Assembly (NCBI GenBank): GCA_020633775.1
Contig: JACKDA010000012.1
Span: 1-45,425 of the forward strand
Direction: 5' to 3'
Length of the DNA stretch: 45,425 nt
Source of the DNA: Gemmatimonadales bacterium
GTDB taxonomy: Bacteria > Gemmatimonadota > Gemmatimonadetes > Gemmatimonadales > GWC2-71-9
The position numbers and the translations under genes were made by a program. Of the stretch, positions 32,488-43,276 are shown one piece after another. Position 1 is the first letter of the stretch, and every line of letters begins with the position of its first letter. Under the pieces are notes generated by a model. The model was not told the DNA's origin, made no database searches, and saw only the letters and a program-made list of their open reading frames with translations.

Positions 32488-33222
32488 GCGCACGCGGAGG
32501 CCGACGCGCCCCGGTTCGAGGAGGAGCCGGGGCGCGCGCACGCCGAAGACCGAGACCCGTCCCCCGGCGAGCTTCCCCGCGAGGACGCCGATCGCCGCGC
32601 CGGCGACGACATCGCTCAGCCAGTGGCGCTGGCCGATCACCCGGCCCGCGGCGGTGCCGGTGGCCAGCGCGTAGAGGCCGATCCGCGGCAGGGTGCGACC
32701 GGTGGCATCACCCAGGGTGGTGGCGAGGGCAAAGGCGGCCGCGGTGTGGCCGCTCGGCATCGCGGTCTGGCCCGAGAACGGGCGCACCGGCCCGCCGCCG
32801 AGCGCGGGATCCTGCTCGGGTCGCGCGCGCCCGAGGCCGAGCTTGAGGATGGTGACGGCCGCGGCGCTGCCGGCGATCGCCGTCGTGGTGATTGCGGCGG
32901 TGCGTGTCAGGTGCGGGCGGCGGGCCAGGGTGCCGGCCACGGCCAACCCGGCGACGATCGGAAGGCTGACTTCGACCTCGCCGAATCGGGAGAGCGTGCG
33001 CGCGGTTCCGGCGCGGGATGGTGCCCCGTCGTGCAGGGCCCGGGCGACCGGCACGTCGATGAGGAGCGCGACGCCGATCGCGGCGCCGGCGATCGCCGGC
33101 GCCTGCCACCGGAGGGGAGGAATGGACTGGGCCGCCGCGGCGCACGGCGCCAGCGCGCAGGCCGCGACCAGCGCGAGGGCGCGTGGCAGCGTCGTGATCA
33201 GGGCTCGCGGAGTCGCACCCAC
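32485..33222 (-). CDS. PAP2-family phosphatase, membrane protein
   Basis: About 245 residues from GTG 33222, which overlaps the preceding gene by 25 nt; a start nearer the hydrophobic segment is possible. The PAP2 motifs are in order: KLGLGRARP (KxxxxxxRP), MPSGHTAAAFA (PSGH) and GRVIGQRHWLSDVVAGA (SRxxxxxHxxxD, with Gly replacing Ser). Several membrane helices surround them, and the active site faces the periplasm in this family. Likely substrates are lipid phosphates such as undecaprenyl pyrophosphate or phosphatidic acid; the sequence does not decide. Confidence 0.87.
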   Translation of the reverse strand: MGATPRALITTLPRALALVAACALAPCAAAAQSIPPLRWQAPAIAGAAIGVALLIDVPVARALHDGAPSRAGTARTLSRFGEVEVSLPIVAGLAVAGTLARRPHLTRTAAITTTAIAGSAAAVTILKLGLGRARPEQDPALGGGPVRPFSGQTAMPSGHTAAAFALATTLGDATGRTLPRIGLYALATGTAAGRVIGQRHWLSDVVAGAAIGVLAGKLAGGRVSVFGVRAPRLLLEPGRVGLRVR

Positions 33223-34337
33223 CGGAGTTCCCACGGTTCGCCCTCGGTCGGGCGATGCAACAGGAGCGAGTCGCCCTCGGCGAGGAGGATCCGCGCGCGG
33301 CGGTCGAGGGTGAATCGCGCCACCGGCACCCCCTCGGTGTCGAGGCGGTAGAAGACCGCCGCACTGTCGCGGGGGACATTGACGCCGGCCACGATGACGC
33401 GACCGTCGGGCAGCGTCGTCACCCCCCCGACCTCGGGGAAGGTCGAGTCCGAGCGACTCCGCATCTGGGCGTAGTCCTCGTCGTTCAGCGGGAACGCGAG
33501 GTTGGCCGCCCGGAGCTCGGCCTCGCGGCGGTCGAGGTCCTCGCCGGTCACGGCGGGGCCGTCGGGACCCCGGAGCGTCCAGCGGACGACGCCCCCCGGG
33601 CCGCGCCCTTCCACGATGAACGGCGACCCCGGACTCCAGACGACGCCGCCGTCGCGGGTGAGGGCCCAGCTCGGCGTCGCCGCGATGAGCGGCGGGAGGG
33701 GGGGGATGTCGGCGGAGCCGCCCCGCATCCACGGGATCGCCGCCGAGACCAGCAGCGTGCCGGTGGAGTCGAGCGGCGAGTCGAGCCGGATCACCCGCAG
33801 CGAGCCGCCGCCGAGGGTGTTCCAGTCGGCGTACTCCTGGCGCACGGGCGTGCCGCCGACGAAGCCGAGGACCGACTGGGGCCCGATGGTGGGAATCGCC
33901 TCGCGCCCGGTGATGCGCCCCTCGGCATCGAGCGTCAGGAGCGCGAAGCTGCCCTCGCCGGCCTCGACCAGCTCGAACCCGCGGCCCTTGGCGCGCAGCG
34001 CGACGGCGGTGCGATAGTCGCCGGCCGCGGTGCCGGAGTGTCCGAGCGGGACGGCCAGCGAGTCCGCGGCCGTCCAGAGCTGGATCGTGCGGCCGGGCTC
34101 CCAGATCGCGATGCGATCCGCATCGAGACGGTTCGCGACCGCGGTCTGGAGCGGGCAGTCGTCGTAGCCGTCGGCGGTGCAGAGGAGGGCGCCGTCCTCG
34201 ATGGTGAGCGTCGGCAACTCCTCGAGCGCGCCGGCCGAGAGGACGTGGGCGACGGGAACCGACGCCGCGTCATCGCCGCCGGCGCCGCAGGCGGTGGTGA
34301 CGACGACGAGCGTGAGCAGGGTGCAAGTGCGAGTCAT
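33198..34337 (-). CDS. Lipoprotein, beta-propeller-like, unknown function
   Basis: 379 residues from ATG 34337. Signal peptide with lipobox (LTLVVVTTAC|GAGG). The rest is a chain of beta-strand pairs (RIAIWEPGRTIQLWTAADSLAV, GSFALLTLDAEGRITGRE, GGVVWSPGSPFIVEGRG, VFYRLDTEGVPVARFTLD) that would suit a six- or seven-bladed propeller. A CTADGYDDC pair could form a disulfide. Related in style to secreted 6-bladed propeller proteins of Gemmatimonadetes. No enzymatic motif seen. Ends inside the PAP2 gene's start region; starts 8 nt after ychF. Confidence 0.72.
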   Translation of the reverse strand: MTRTCTLLTLVVVTTACGAGGDDAASVPVAHVLSAGALEELPTLTIEDGALLCTADGYDDCPLQTAVANRLDADRIAIWEPGRTIQLWTAADSLAVPLGHSGTAAGDYRTAVALRAKGRGFELVEAGEGSFALLTLDAEGRITGREAIPTIGPQSVLGFVGGTPVRQEYADWNTLGGGSLRVIRLDSPLDSTGTLLVSAAIPWMRGGSADIPPLPPLIAATPSWALTRDGGVVWSPGSPFIVEGRGPGGVVRWTLRGPDGPAVTGEDLDRREAELRAANLAFPLNDEDYAQMRSRSDSTFPEVGGVTTLPDGRVIVAGVNVPRDSAAVFYRLDTEGVPVARFTLDRRARILLAEGDSLLLHRPTEGEPWELRWVRLREP

Positions 34338-34345
34338 CGGGTGCC

Positions 34346-35443
<1,098 letters not shown>

Positions 35444-35450
35444 CTGGGTC

Positions 35451-35476
35451 GTGAGTCCTGAGTCCTGAGAAGTGAG
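35451..35476. repeat. Left 26-bp inverted repeat of the S23 unit
   Basis: GTGAGTCCTGAGTCCTGAGA + AGTGAG. It pairs with 35942-35967 in inverted orientation with 25 of 26 positions matching. It contains two tandem copies of GAGTCCT. It begins 7 nt upstream of the ychF start codon. Confidence 0.85.
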
Positions 35477-35941
35477 GTCGTCATACGGGCGCGTAATCTA
35501 GTGTTGTGCCGCGGCATCCGGGGTCTCGGGAACGGGCGGGGGTGGTGAGGCTGCGGGATGGCGGACTATCGACACCTCAAGGCATGGCAGAAGGCCTACC
35601 GACTCGTCCTGGATGTCTACGCGGCCACGGCGTCGTTTCCCTCGGAGGAGCGATTCGGCCTGGTCAGCCAGAGCCGCCGGGCGGCCGTCTCGATTGCGGC
35701 CAACGTGGCCGAGGGTGCTGGCCGTGGGGGCGGGGGTGAGTTCACGCGGTTCCTGTGGATCGCGCGGGGCTCGCTCACGGAACTGGTCACCCTGCTCTCC
35801 CTGGGCCGCGACCTGGGCTACCTGCCGCCAGAGCCGGCCGCCTCGCTCGTGGCCACGGCGGAGGAGGTGGGCCGGATGGTGATGGGGTTGCTGAAGGCGC
35901 GAGGGGCCGTCCCGCGTCGGGACGACCCCTCGGGGGCGTCT

Positions 35942-35967
35942 CTCACTCCTCAGGACTCAGGACTCAC
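35942..35967. repeat. Right 26-bp inverted repeat of the S23 unit
   Basis: CTCACTCCTCAGGACTCAGG + ACTCAC, the inverted partner of 35451-35476 with one mismatch. It lies inside the C-terminal codons of the four-helix-bundle reading frame and ends 2 nt before the hppA stop codon at 35970. Confidence 0.85.
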
Positions 35968-35969
35968 GC

Positions 35970-38027
<2,058 letters not shown>

Positions 38028-38056
38028 GGTCTCGGTGGGTGAGGGAAGGTCGGGGG

Positions 38057-38623
38057 TCAGGTCCGGTTGAAGCGGTTCATCGCACGTTCGATCCCATCAG
38101 CGGCCCAGCAGGCCACGGCGTCGCACATCTCGTCGAGCAGGTCCGCCAGCGCCTCCTGCTCCTCGGCCCGGAACCGCCCGAGCACGAAGTCGGCGAGGTC
38201 CCATTCCGGCGGGCGCGGTCCGACGCCGATCCGCAGCCGGGCATAGTCCTGTCGGCCGAGGTGGGCCTCGATGCTGCGCAGCCCGTTGTGGCCGCCGCTC
38301 GACCCGGCGCCGCGCAGCCGGAACCGCCCGATCGGGAGGGCGGCCTCGTCGACGAGGACGAGGAGGTCCTCCGCAGGATCCCACGTCGGCGACCGGAGGC
38401 CCCGCACGGCCTCGCCGCTCAGGTTCATGAACGTCGTCGGCTTCAGCAAGCGAACGGGGACGCCGTTGAGCGTCCCCGACGTCGCCACCGCCCGGTCGGC
38501 CCGCCGCCAGGGGCCGAAGCCCTCGCGACGGGCCAGGTGGTCGAGGAGGATCCAGCCGGCATTGTGCCGCGTGCGCTCGTACTCGGCCCCGGGGTTGCCG
38601 AGGCCCACGATCGCCTTCGGCAC
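38057..38623 (-). CDS. pth: Peptidyl-tRNA hydrolase
   Basis: 188 residues. Releases peptides from drop-off peptidyl-tRNA. Conserved GLGNPGAEYERTRHNAGW (with catalytic His), KPTTFMNLSGEAV, LVLVDEAALPIGRFRLRGAGSSGGHNGLRSIEAHLG and RLRIGVGPRP are present. VDEAALP replaces the usual DDLDLP, a notable variation in an otherwise standard enzyme. GTG start at 38623 follows the rplY stop with no gap. Confidence 0.94.
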   Translation of the reverse strand: MPKAIVGLGNPGAEYERTRHNAGWILLDHLARREGFGPWRRADRAVATSGTLNGVPVRLLKPTTFMNLSGEAVRGLRSPTWDPAEDLLVLVDEAALPIGRFRLRGAGSSGGHNGLRSIEAHLGRQDYARLRIGVGPRPPEWDLADFVLGRFRAEEQEALADLLDEMCDAVACWAADGIERAMNRFNRT

Positions 38624-39280
38624 CTACGCCTCGTCGTCCGCCTCGGCCTCGTCGGCCTTGCCCTTCTTGATCACTTCCGGTCCCTCGGCCGCCTCGGCGG
38701 TCGGCTCCGGCGCGACCTCGACCCGGGCGGCGAGCACGCCGACGATCGAGACGTCGGCGTCGTGCATCACCTCGGCGTTCGGCACCGTCAGCTCGCCGGC
38801 GTGGATCGCCTGGCCGACGTGGAGCTTGCTCACGTCGACATCGACCCGCTCCGGGATGTGGCGGGGCAGGCACTTGATGGTGAGCCGGTGGACGTGATGG
38901 TCGAGGACGCCGCCCTGGTTGCGGACCCCCTCGGCGGTGCCGACGAGGTGCACCGGGACGTCGACGAGGATCGGCTCGCCGGCGACCACCGCGTACAGGT
39001 CGAGGTGGATCACGTCGGCGCGACGCACGGGGTTGCGCTGCACCTCGCGGACGATCGCCTGGACCGGCGCGGCGCCGTCGATGGCGACGTCGATCAGCAC
39101 GGTCTCGCCGCCGATCACGTCGAGCAGCCGCCCCACCGCGCGCTGGTCGAGCTCGAGGGCCTGCGGGTCGCGCCCGTGGCCGTAGATGACCGCGGGGATC
39201 TTCCCGTCGCGGCGCAGGGCGCGCGCGGCGCCCTTGCCGATGTTGCTCCGCGTTGCCGCGTCCAGCGTGACTGCGTCCAT
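38624..39280 (-). CDS. rplY: 50S ribosomal protein L25 / general stress protein Ctc
   Basis: 218 residues from ATG 39280, chosen for the GGAG 7 nt upstream; ATG 39292 (four codons earlier) lacks one. The N-terminal L25 domain (ATRSNIGKGAARALRRDGKIPAVIYGHG) binds 5S rRNA. The long C-terminal CTC/TL5 domain (VHLVGTAEGVRNQGGVLDHHVHRLTIKCLP...) and an acidic Glu/Ala tail follow. prs-rplY-pth is a common bacterial order. Confidence 0.93.
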   Translation of the reverse strand: MDAVTLDAATRSNIGKGAARALRRDGKIPAVIYGHGRDPQALELDQRAVGRLLDVIGGETVLIDVAIDGAAPVQAIVREVQRNPVRRADVIHLDLYAVVAGEPILVDVPVHLVGTAEGVRNQGGVLDHHVHRLTIKCLPRHIPERVDVDVSKLHVGQAIHAGELTVPNAEVMHDADVSIVGVLAARVEVAPEPTAEAAEGPEVIKKGKADEAEADDEA

Positions 39281-39299
39281 TCCCGTCTCCATGCGTTCG

Positions 39300-40253
39300 T
39301 CAGTCGAAGAGCGCGCTCACCGACTGGTCACTGTGCGTGTACCCGATCGCCTTCGCCAGGAGCCCCGCAATCGAGAGCACCTTGAGTGCCGGAAAGTGAC
39401 GCTCCGGCGGCAGGTCGATCGTGTTGGTGACCGCCACTTCGGTCACCGGTGCCGCGGCGAGCCGCTCCACTGCCGGACCCGACAGCAGGGCGTGCGTCGC
39501 GCAGATGTAGACGTCCCCGGCCCCCAGGCGCTTGAGCGCGTGGACCGCCTCGGCCATCGTCCCGCCGGTGTCGATCATGTCGTCCGGGATGATGCAGTTC
39601 TTCCCGGCCACGTCGCCCACCACGTGCAGCGCCTCGGCCTGGTTCGGCCCGCTGCGTCGCTTGTCGATGATCGCGAGCGTGCCGTTGAGCCGCTTCGCGA
39701 ACCCCCGCGCCATCTTGGCCGACCCGACGTCGGGCGCGACCACCACCACGTCCTCGAGCTTCTTCTGCCGGTAGTGCTGCACGAACACCGGCGCCGCGTA
39801 CAGGTGGTCGACCGGCAGGTCGAAGAACCCCTGGAGCTGGTGCTGGTGGAAGTCCATCGCGAGCACCCGGTCGGCGCCCGCCACCGACACCATGTTCGCC
39901 ATCAGCTTCGCCGAGATCGCCACCCGCGGCTGGTCCTTGCGGTCCTGCCGCGCGTACCCGAAGTAGGGGATCACCGCGGTGATCCGGGCGGCACTCGCCC
40001 GCCGCGCGGCGTCCATGAGCAGCAGCAGCTCGATCAGGTTCTCCGCCGGCGGGTTGGTCGACTGGATGATGTAGACATCCCGACCCCGCACGTTCTCGTC
40101 GATCTTGACGAACAGCTCGCCATCGGCAAAGCGGCGCGACGTCACCCGGCACAGCTCGGTGTCGAGTTGCCGGGCGATCTCCTCGGCGAGCGGTCGGTTG
40201 GCCGACCCGCTCATCAGGAGCATGGGCTTGGGTACCAGTGGCAGTTCCGTCAT
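39300..40253 (-). CDS. prs: Ribose-phosphate pyrophosphokinase
   Basis: 317 residues. Makes PRPP from ribose-5-phosphate and ATP, feeding purine, pyrimidine, NAD and histidine synthesis (the hisG substrate in this same window). Motifs: SGSANRPLAEEIA, RFADGELFVKI, VIPYFGYARQDRKDQPR (flexible loop region), DFHQHQLQGFF, and the PRPP loop CIIPDDMIDTGGTM. Usual length. First gene of the prs-rplY-pth group, with its own promoter. Confidence 0.97.
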   Translation of the reverse strand: MTELPLVPKPMLLMSGSANRPLAEEIARQLDTELCRVTSRRFADGELFVKIDENVRGRDVYIIQSTNPPAENLIELLLLMDAARRASAARITAVIPYFGYARQDRKDQPRVAISAKLMANMVSVAGADRVLAMDFHQHQLQGFFDLPVDHLYAAPVFVQHYRQKKLEDVVVVAPDVGSAKMARGFAKRLNGTLAIIDKRRSGPNQAEALHVVGDVAGKNCIIPDDMIDTGGTMAEAVHALKRLGAGDVYICATHALLSGPAVERLAAAPVTEVAVTNTIDLPPERHFPALKVLSIAGLLAKAIGYTHSDQSVSALFD

Positions 40254-40267
40254 GATGACAGCCCGGA

Positions 40268-40297
40268 AAGATACCGGGCTGCAGCCGCTCTGGTCAA
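40268..40297 (-). promoter_or_regulatory. prs promoter
   Basis: On the minus strand, -35 TTGACC (40297-40292), 18-nt spacer, -10 TATCTT (40273-40268). The start would be about 40261, giving an 8-nt 5' leader before ATG 40253, too short for a standard ribosome binding site. The -35 hexamer is identical to that of the his promoter. Confidence 0.75.
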
Positions 40298-40334
40298 CGG
40301 CTGCGCGGGGGAGGGGTCGCGAGGGGCTGGCGGG

Positions 40335-40508
40335 TCAGAATTCCCGCTTCTTCATCTCCTTGAAGAGCTTCTCGGAGTCGGTCTGGTCCGTCTCGGCCGG
40401 GCGGGTGGCCTGCAGGGTGGGATCGACGAACCGGGTCCGCTGGGGCTTGTCCGAGCTGGCCTTGCCGGTCGCCTTGCGGATCAGCGCCTCGAGCTGCTTG
40501 TCCTTCAC
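40335..40508 (-). CDS. Small hydrophilic protein (57 aa), unknown
   Basis: GTG start at 40508 with AGGAG 6-7 nt upstream. The product, opening (M)KDKQLEALIRKATGK and ending KLFKEMKKREF, is highly charged, with helices at both ends and a polar middle (RTRFVDPTLQATRPAETDQ). No membrane segment, cysteines or known motif. Composition is unlike the Arg/Pro-rich shadows around it, which supports real coding. A TATCAT at 40539-40534 could be its -10. I do not recognise the family. Confidence 0.6.
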   Translation of the reverse strand: MKDKQLEALIRKATGKASSDKPQRTRFVDPTLQATRPAETDQTDSEKLFKEMKKREF

Positions 40509-40577
40509 GGGGTCTCCTGGGCCGGGGTGGCGAATGATATCCGGCGGCTCGCCCCGGGGGCACCCCCCGGGACGCAC

Positions 40578-40612
40578 GACGCCCCCGGAGCCGCGGGGGG
40601 TCCGGGGGCGTC
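40578..40612. terminator. Strong GC hairpin downstream of the cytochrome gene
   Basis: GACGCCCCCGG (40578-40588) and CCGGGGGCGTC (40602-40612) form a perfect 11-bp stem with a 13-nt loop, 22 nt beyond the cytochrome stop at 40634. No T-run follows on either strand. It would end the cytochrome transcript before the 57-residue gene. Confidence 0.55.
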
Positions 40613-40633
40613 GGGTGCTCAGCGGGCCACCGT

Positions 40634-41158
40634 TCAGGGAATGGCGGCTTCGAGCTCGGCCATGGTCCACGAGGTGGTCCGGTCGGCGACCTTGGCGCGG
40701 ACGGCGGCGACCATCTCGGTGGTCACGGCCGGGGCGCTGTTGCCCCACGACGACCGCTCGTAGGTGGTGATCGCGGCGATCTGCTCGTCGCTCAGCGACT
40801 CCCACGGCGCCATCATGCCGTTGTACTCCATCCCCTTGACGGTCACCGGGCCCTGGAGGCCCTTGAGGACGATCGCGATCATCCGGTCCGGGGAGGGGTT
40901 GTTGGCGATGTCGGAGCCGGCCAGCGGCGGGAAGGCGCCGGGCATGCCCTCGCCGTTCGCCTGGTGGCAGGCGCTGCAGGTGGTGGTGTACTCGGTGGCG
41001 CCGTCGATGCCAGCGGTCTGCGCCATCGGCGCCGGCTCGGCGGCCGGCGGGGCATCCTCGGCCGGCGCGGCGTCCCCGCCGCCGCAGGCGATCAGGCCAC
41101 CGGCCAGCACGGCCAGCAGGGCGTTCGGGGCAAGGCGGGCGATCTTGGTCGTCAACAT
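40634..41158 (-). CDS. Mono-heme c-type cytochrome lipoprotein
   Basis: 174 residues from ATG 41158 (AGGAG 8-9 nt upstream). A signal peptide with lipobox (LAGGLIAC|GGG) implies membrane anchoring through lipid. An Ala/Pro/Glu-rich linker (about 26-48) leads to a class I cytochrome c domain with heme motif CSACH in YTTTCSACHQANGEGMPGAFPPLAGS and likely axial methionine in MEYNGMMAPWESLSDEQIAAITTYER. Resembles small electron-carrier domains attached to terminal oxidases. No oxidase genes are nearby, so the partner is unknown. Confidence 0.9.
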   Translation of the reverse strand: MLTTKIARLAPNALLAVLAGGLIACGGGDAAPAEDAPPAAEPAPMAQTAGIDGATEYTTTCSACHQANGEGMPGAFPPLAGSDIANNPSPDRMIAIVLKGLQGPVTVKGMEYNGMMAPWESLSDEQIAAITTYERSSWGNSAPAVTTEMVAAVRAKVADRTTSWTMAELEAAIP

Positions 41159-41199
41159 CGTGGGCTGCTCCTGAGGGTCGTGTGCCGGTGCGAGGTCGG

Positions 41200-41248
41200 T
41201 CCCCCGGTCTGGGGGAGCGGTCCGCAGGTCCGTAGATCCACGGACCGC
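41200..41248. other. Structured leader between tRNA terminator and cytochrome gene
   Basis: Two stems lie in the 95-nt region before the cytochrome start. One is TCCCCC/GGGGGA with a 5-nt loop (41200-41216). The other is a GCGGTCC/GGACCGC stem (41217-41248), which alternatively folds as GGTCCGT/ACGGACC (41227-41246). The alternative pairings could be regulatory or simply GC-rich chance. No promoter hexamers were found. Confidence 0.3.
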
Positions 41249-41252
41249 CCCC

Positions 41253-41290
41253 AAAGAAAACGGAGGGGACGCCCAAATGGGAGGCCCCTC
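41253..41290 (-). terminator. Intrinsic terminator of tRNA-Gln
   Basis: On the minus strand GAGGGG (41290-41285) pairs with CCCCTC (41268-41263), with an inner CCC/GGG pairing. It is followed by TTTTCTTT (41260-41253). It lies 22 nt after the tRNA 3' end and is the only hairpin in the window with a real T-tract. Confidence 0.7.
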
Positions 41291-41311
41291 GTCGGAATAG
41301 CTGCTGGGTGA

Positions 41312-41382
41312 TTGCCCCGGGTGGACTCGAACCACCATAGCCGGATCCAAAGACCGGAGTCCTGCCATTGGACGACGGGGCA
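41312..41382 (-). tRNA. tRNA-Gln (anticodon UUG)
   Basis: Minus strand, 71 nt. Acceptor TGCCCCG (41382-41376) pairs with CGGGGCA (41319-41313), with the U1-A72 pair typical of tRNA-Gln. D arm GTCC/GGAC. Anticodon arm CCGG/CCGG with loop CTTTGGA, giving UUG (reads CAA). T arm GGTGG-TTCGAGT-CCACC. Position 31-39 is a U-U mismatch. Discriminator A at 41312; CCA is not encoded. It lies between ispE and the cytochrome gene; tRNA-Gln next to ispE/prs is seen in other bacteria. Confidence 0.95.
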
Positions 41383-41440
41383 GCGTGCAACCGGTCGGGA
41401 ATGTAGGCGGGCGCGCGGCGGGTGGCGACTGCCGCCGGCC

Positions 41441-42298
41441 TCAGGCGTTGCGCACCTCGAGGACCGTGCCGTGCCGGGTGCCGAGCATCGCGGTGGCATC
41501 GGCGCGATCCGCCTCGGAGCGGTACACCGCCACGAGGGCGCTCCCCGAGCCGGTCATCCGGCACAGGAGCGGCCGGGTCTGTGCCAGCGCCTCGAAGGCG
41601 GCGCGCACCGGCGGGTGCTGGCCGAAGACCACCGACTCGAAGTCGTTGCCGCCCATCCGTGCCAGGTCGCTCCAGTTGCCGAGGGCGTCGAGGTGCAGGG
41701 CGACGCTGCCGCGGCGGCCGGCCTGGTCGCGCATCGCATCGATCCAGCCGTAGGCCTCGGGAGTCGGGACGTGGATCCCGGGGGCCACGAGGAGCATCGG
41801 CCGGGGTGGCAGCGGCGGCAGGCGGAGCAGGCGCTCGCCGTGCCCCCAGCCGAGGGCCACCGGGGCGTCCATCACGAAGAACGGGACGTCGGCCCCGAGT
41901 CGCGCGGCGAGGTTGAGGAGCTCGGCCAACGGCACGGAGTCGCCGGCGAGTCGATTCACCGCGACCAGGGCGGCGGCGGCGTCGCTGGAGCCGCCACCGA
42001 GGCCGGCGCCGGCCGGAATGCGCTTGGTCAGGTGCATGCGCACGCCGAAGCGCCGTCCGGTGGCGGAGAGCACGGCCTCCGCGGCCCGCCACGCGAGGTT
42101 GTCGCGTTCGGGCCCGACGTCGGCGCCCTCGACCACCAGCGAGATCCCGTCCGCGACGCGCTCGACGACGAGCGTGTCGGCGAGGTCGAGCCGGCAGAAG
42201 ACGGTCTCCAGGCCGTGGTAGCCGTCGGCCTCGCGGGCGAGCACGCGGAGCAGGAGGTTGACCTTGGCGTGGCACGGCAGCTCGACGCGGTCGCTCAT
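41441..42298 (-). CDS. ispE: 4-diphosphocytidyl-2-C-methyl-D-erythritol kinase
   Basis: 285 residues, a GHMP kinase acting in the MEP isoprenoid pathway. Motifs: AKVNLLLRVLAREADGYH, the ATP loop KRIPAGAGLGGGSSDAAAAL, LGADVPFFV, and MTGSGSALVAVY near the end. ATG 42298 overlaps the stop of the upstream YbhN-type pseudogene by 4 nt. Length and motif order are standard. Confidence 0.95.
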   Translation of the reverse strand: MSDRVELPCHAKVNLLLRVLAREADGYHGLETVFCRLDLADTLVVERVADGISLVVEGADVGPERDNLAWRAAEAVLSATGRRFGVRMHLTKRIPAGAGLGGGSSDAAAALVAVNRLAGDSVPLAELLNLAARLGADVPFFVMDAPVALGWGHGERLLRLPPLPPRPMLLVAPGIHVPTPEAYGWIDAMRDQAGRRGSVALHLDALGNWSDLARMGGNDFESVVFGQHPPVRAAFEALAQTRPLLCRMTGSGSALVAVYRSEADRADATAMLGTRHGTVLEVRNA

Positions 42299-43276
42299 GT
42301 CGCGGCCTCGCGCAGGGACCGCACGGAGAGTCCCGATGTCAGGAGGGACCAGACGCCGAGAAGCGTGATCGGAACGAAGGAGCACACGTGGAAGGTGATG
42401 GCGTAGGCCAGTCCGATATCGGCCGGCACGCCGAAGAACTCCTGCAGCGTGAGCATGATCACGGTCTCGAACACGCCGGCGTAGCCCGGCGAACTCGGCA
42501 GCGCGATGCCGAACAGCAGGGCCCCCTGCACAATGACGGCCCCCGCAAAGGAGACGTCGATCCCGAACGCGCCGAATGCGGCCCAGAATGCGGCGGCATT
42601 CACGAGCCACAGGCGATTGACCACCCGACAACCGGATCGCGGCGGGATCTCCAGGCCCAGTCCGCTCACCAATCGCTGATGATTCCGAGGAGGACCGACC
42701 GCAGCCGGGTGTCCGGCAACACCGCCCGACAGGTCCCGTGGCGAGTCAGCCACCTGCCACGATGGCGCAGACCAGCGCGACAAGTCCCAGTATCCCGCCG
42801 TCCCGGCCTGGCGCCCGAGTCCGGTAGCCGCGGCAGGTCGACCACCATCAGGGCATCGGCGAGGCGCGACCGCGGTGAGGGCATCGGGACGCGCTCGACC
42901 GCGACGCTGGCGAGCGCACTCACGGAAGGAACGGGGCGAGTCGGGACACCGCACCGATGCGCAGCACTTCACCGAGGCGCAACGGGAGGATGTTGTTGCA
43001 GCGAACCCGATGGCGATCGCGTGCCAGAGTGGTGCCACGGATCGCCGATCCGTCCTCACGGCGCAGCAGGATGGACCAGCGCGGAACCCTGATCGGGAAG
43101 GACAGGGTCGCGAGCACGACCCCGACGAGCATCGGCACCACGCGCATCGCGGTGATTCGCGACCAGACGTCGGCGAACGGCGTCGTGCGGAAGGCATACC
43201 ACACCATCGCAACGGAGACCGCGATGCCGAGGACCGCCTGCCACCAGCGCGCCCCGGCCGGGTTACGCCGCGTCAC
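42295..43276 (-). pseudogene. YbhN/LPG-synthase-type membrane protein, multiply frameshifted
   Basis: The remnant begins at GTG 43276, 14 nt inside the upstream gene. It opens in one frame: WWQAVLGIAVSVAMVWYAF, LVGVVLATLSFPIRVPRW, LLRREDGSAIRG. Sense then jumps: WHAIAIGFAA in a second frame, NNILPLRLGEVLRIGAVSRLAP back in the first, SALASVAVERV in the third, then LGLVALVCAIVAGG. It settles from about 42620 in the frame VNRLWLVNAAAFWAAFGAFG ... ALPSSPGYAGVFETVIML to the stop at 42295. At least five frame changes fall between about 42620 and 43060. The total (982 bp) equals the roughly 320-residue family length, so no large deletion. Intact relatives are flippase-like or lipid-modifying membrane proteins (UPF0104). 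Confidence 0.82.

Larger units (their letters stand above)
35451..35967. mobile_element. Inverted-repeat-bounded four-helix-bundle (IVP-like) unit
   Basis: A 517-bp unit bounded by 26-bp inverted repeats fills the whole hppA-ychF gap: the right repeat ends 2 nt from the hppA stop and the left one starts 7 nt from the ychF ATG. Inside is a single S23/four-helix-bundle gene on the opposite strand. Proteins of this family were first described inside intervening sequences of 23S rRNA, which also form repeat-paired stems. No transposase or target duplication is seen, so mobility is inferred only from structure. Confidence 0.4.

Noticed and set aside
40561..40625. A small RNA or REP-like element at the GC-rich palindrome
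   Set aside because: A single copy in the window next to a gene end; terminator is the simpler reading.
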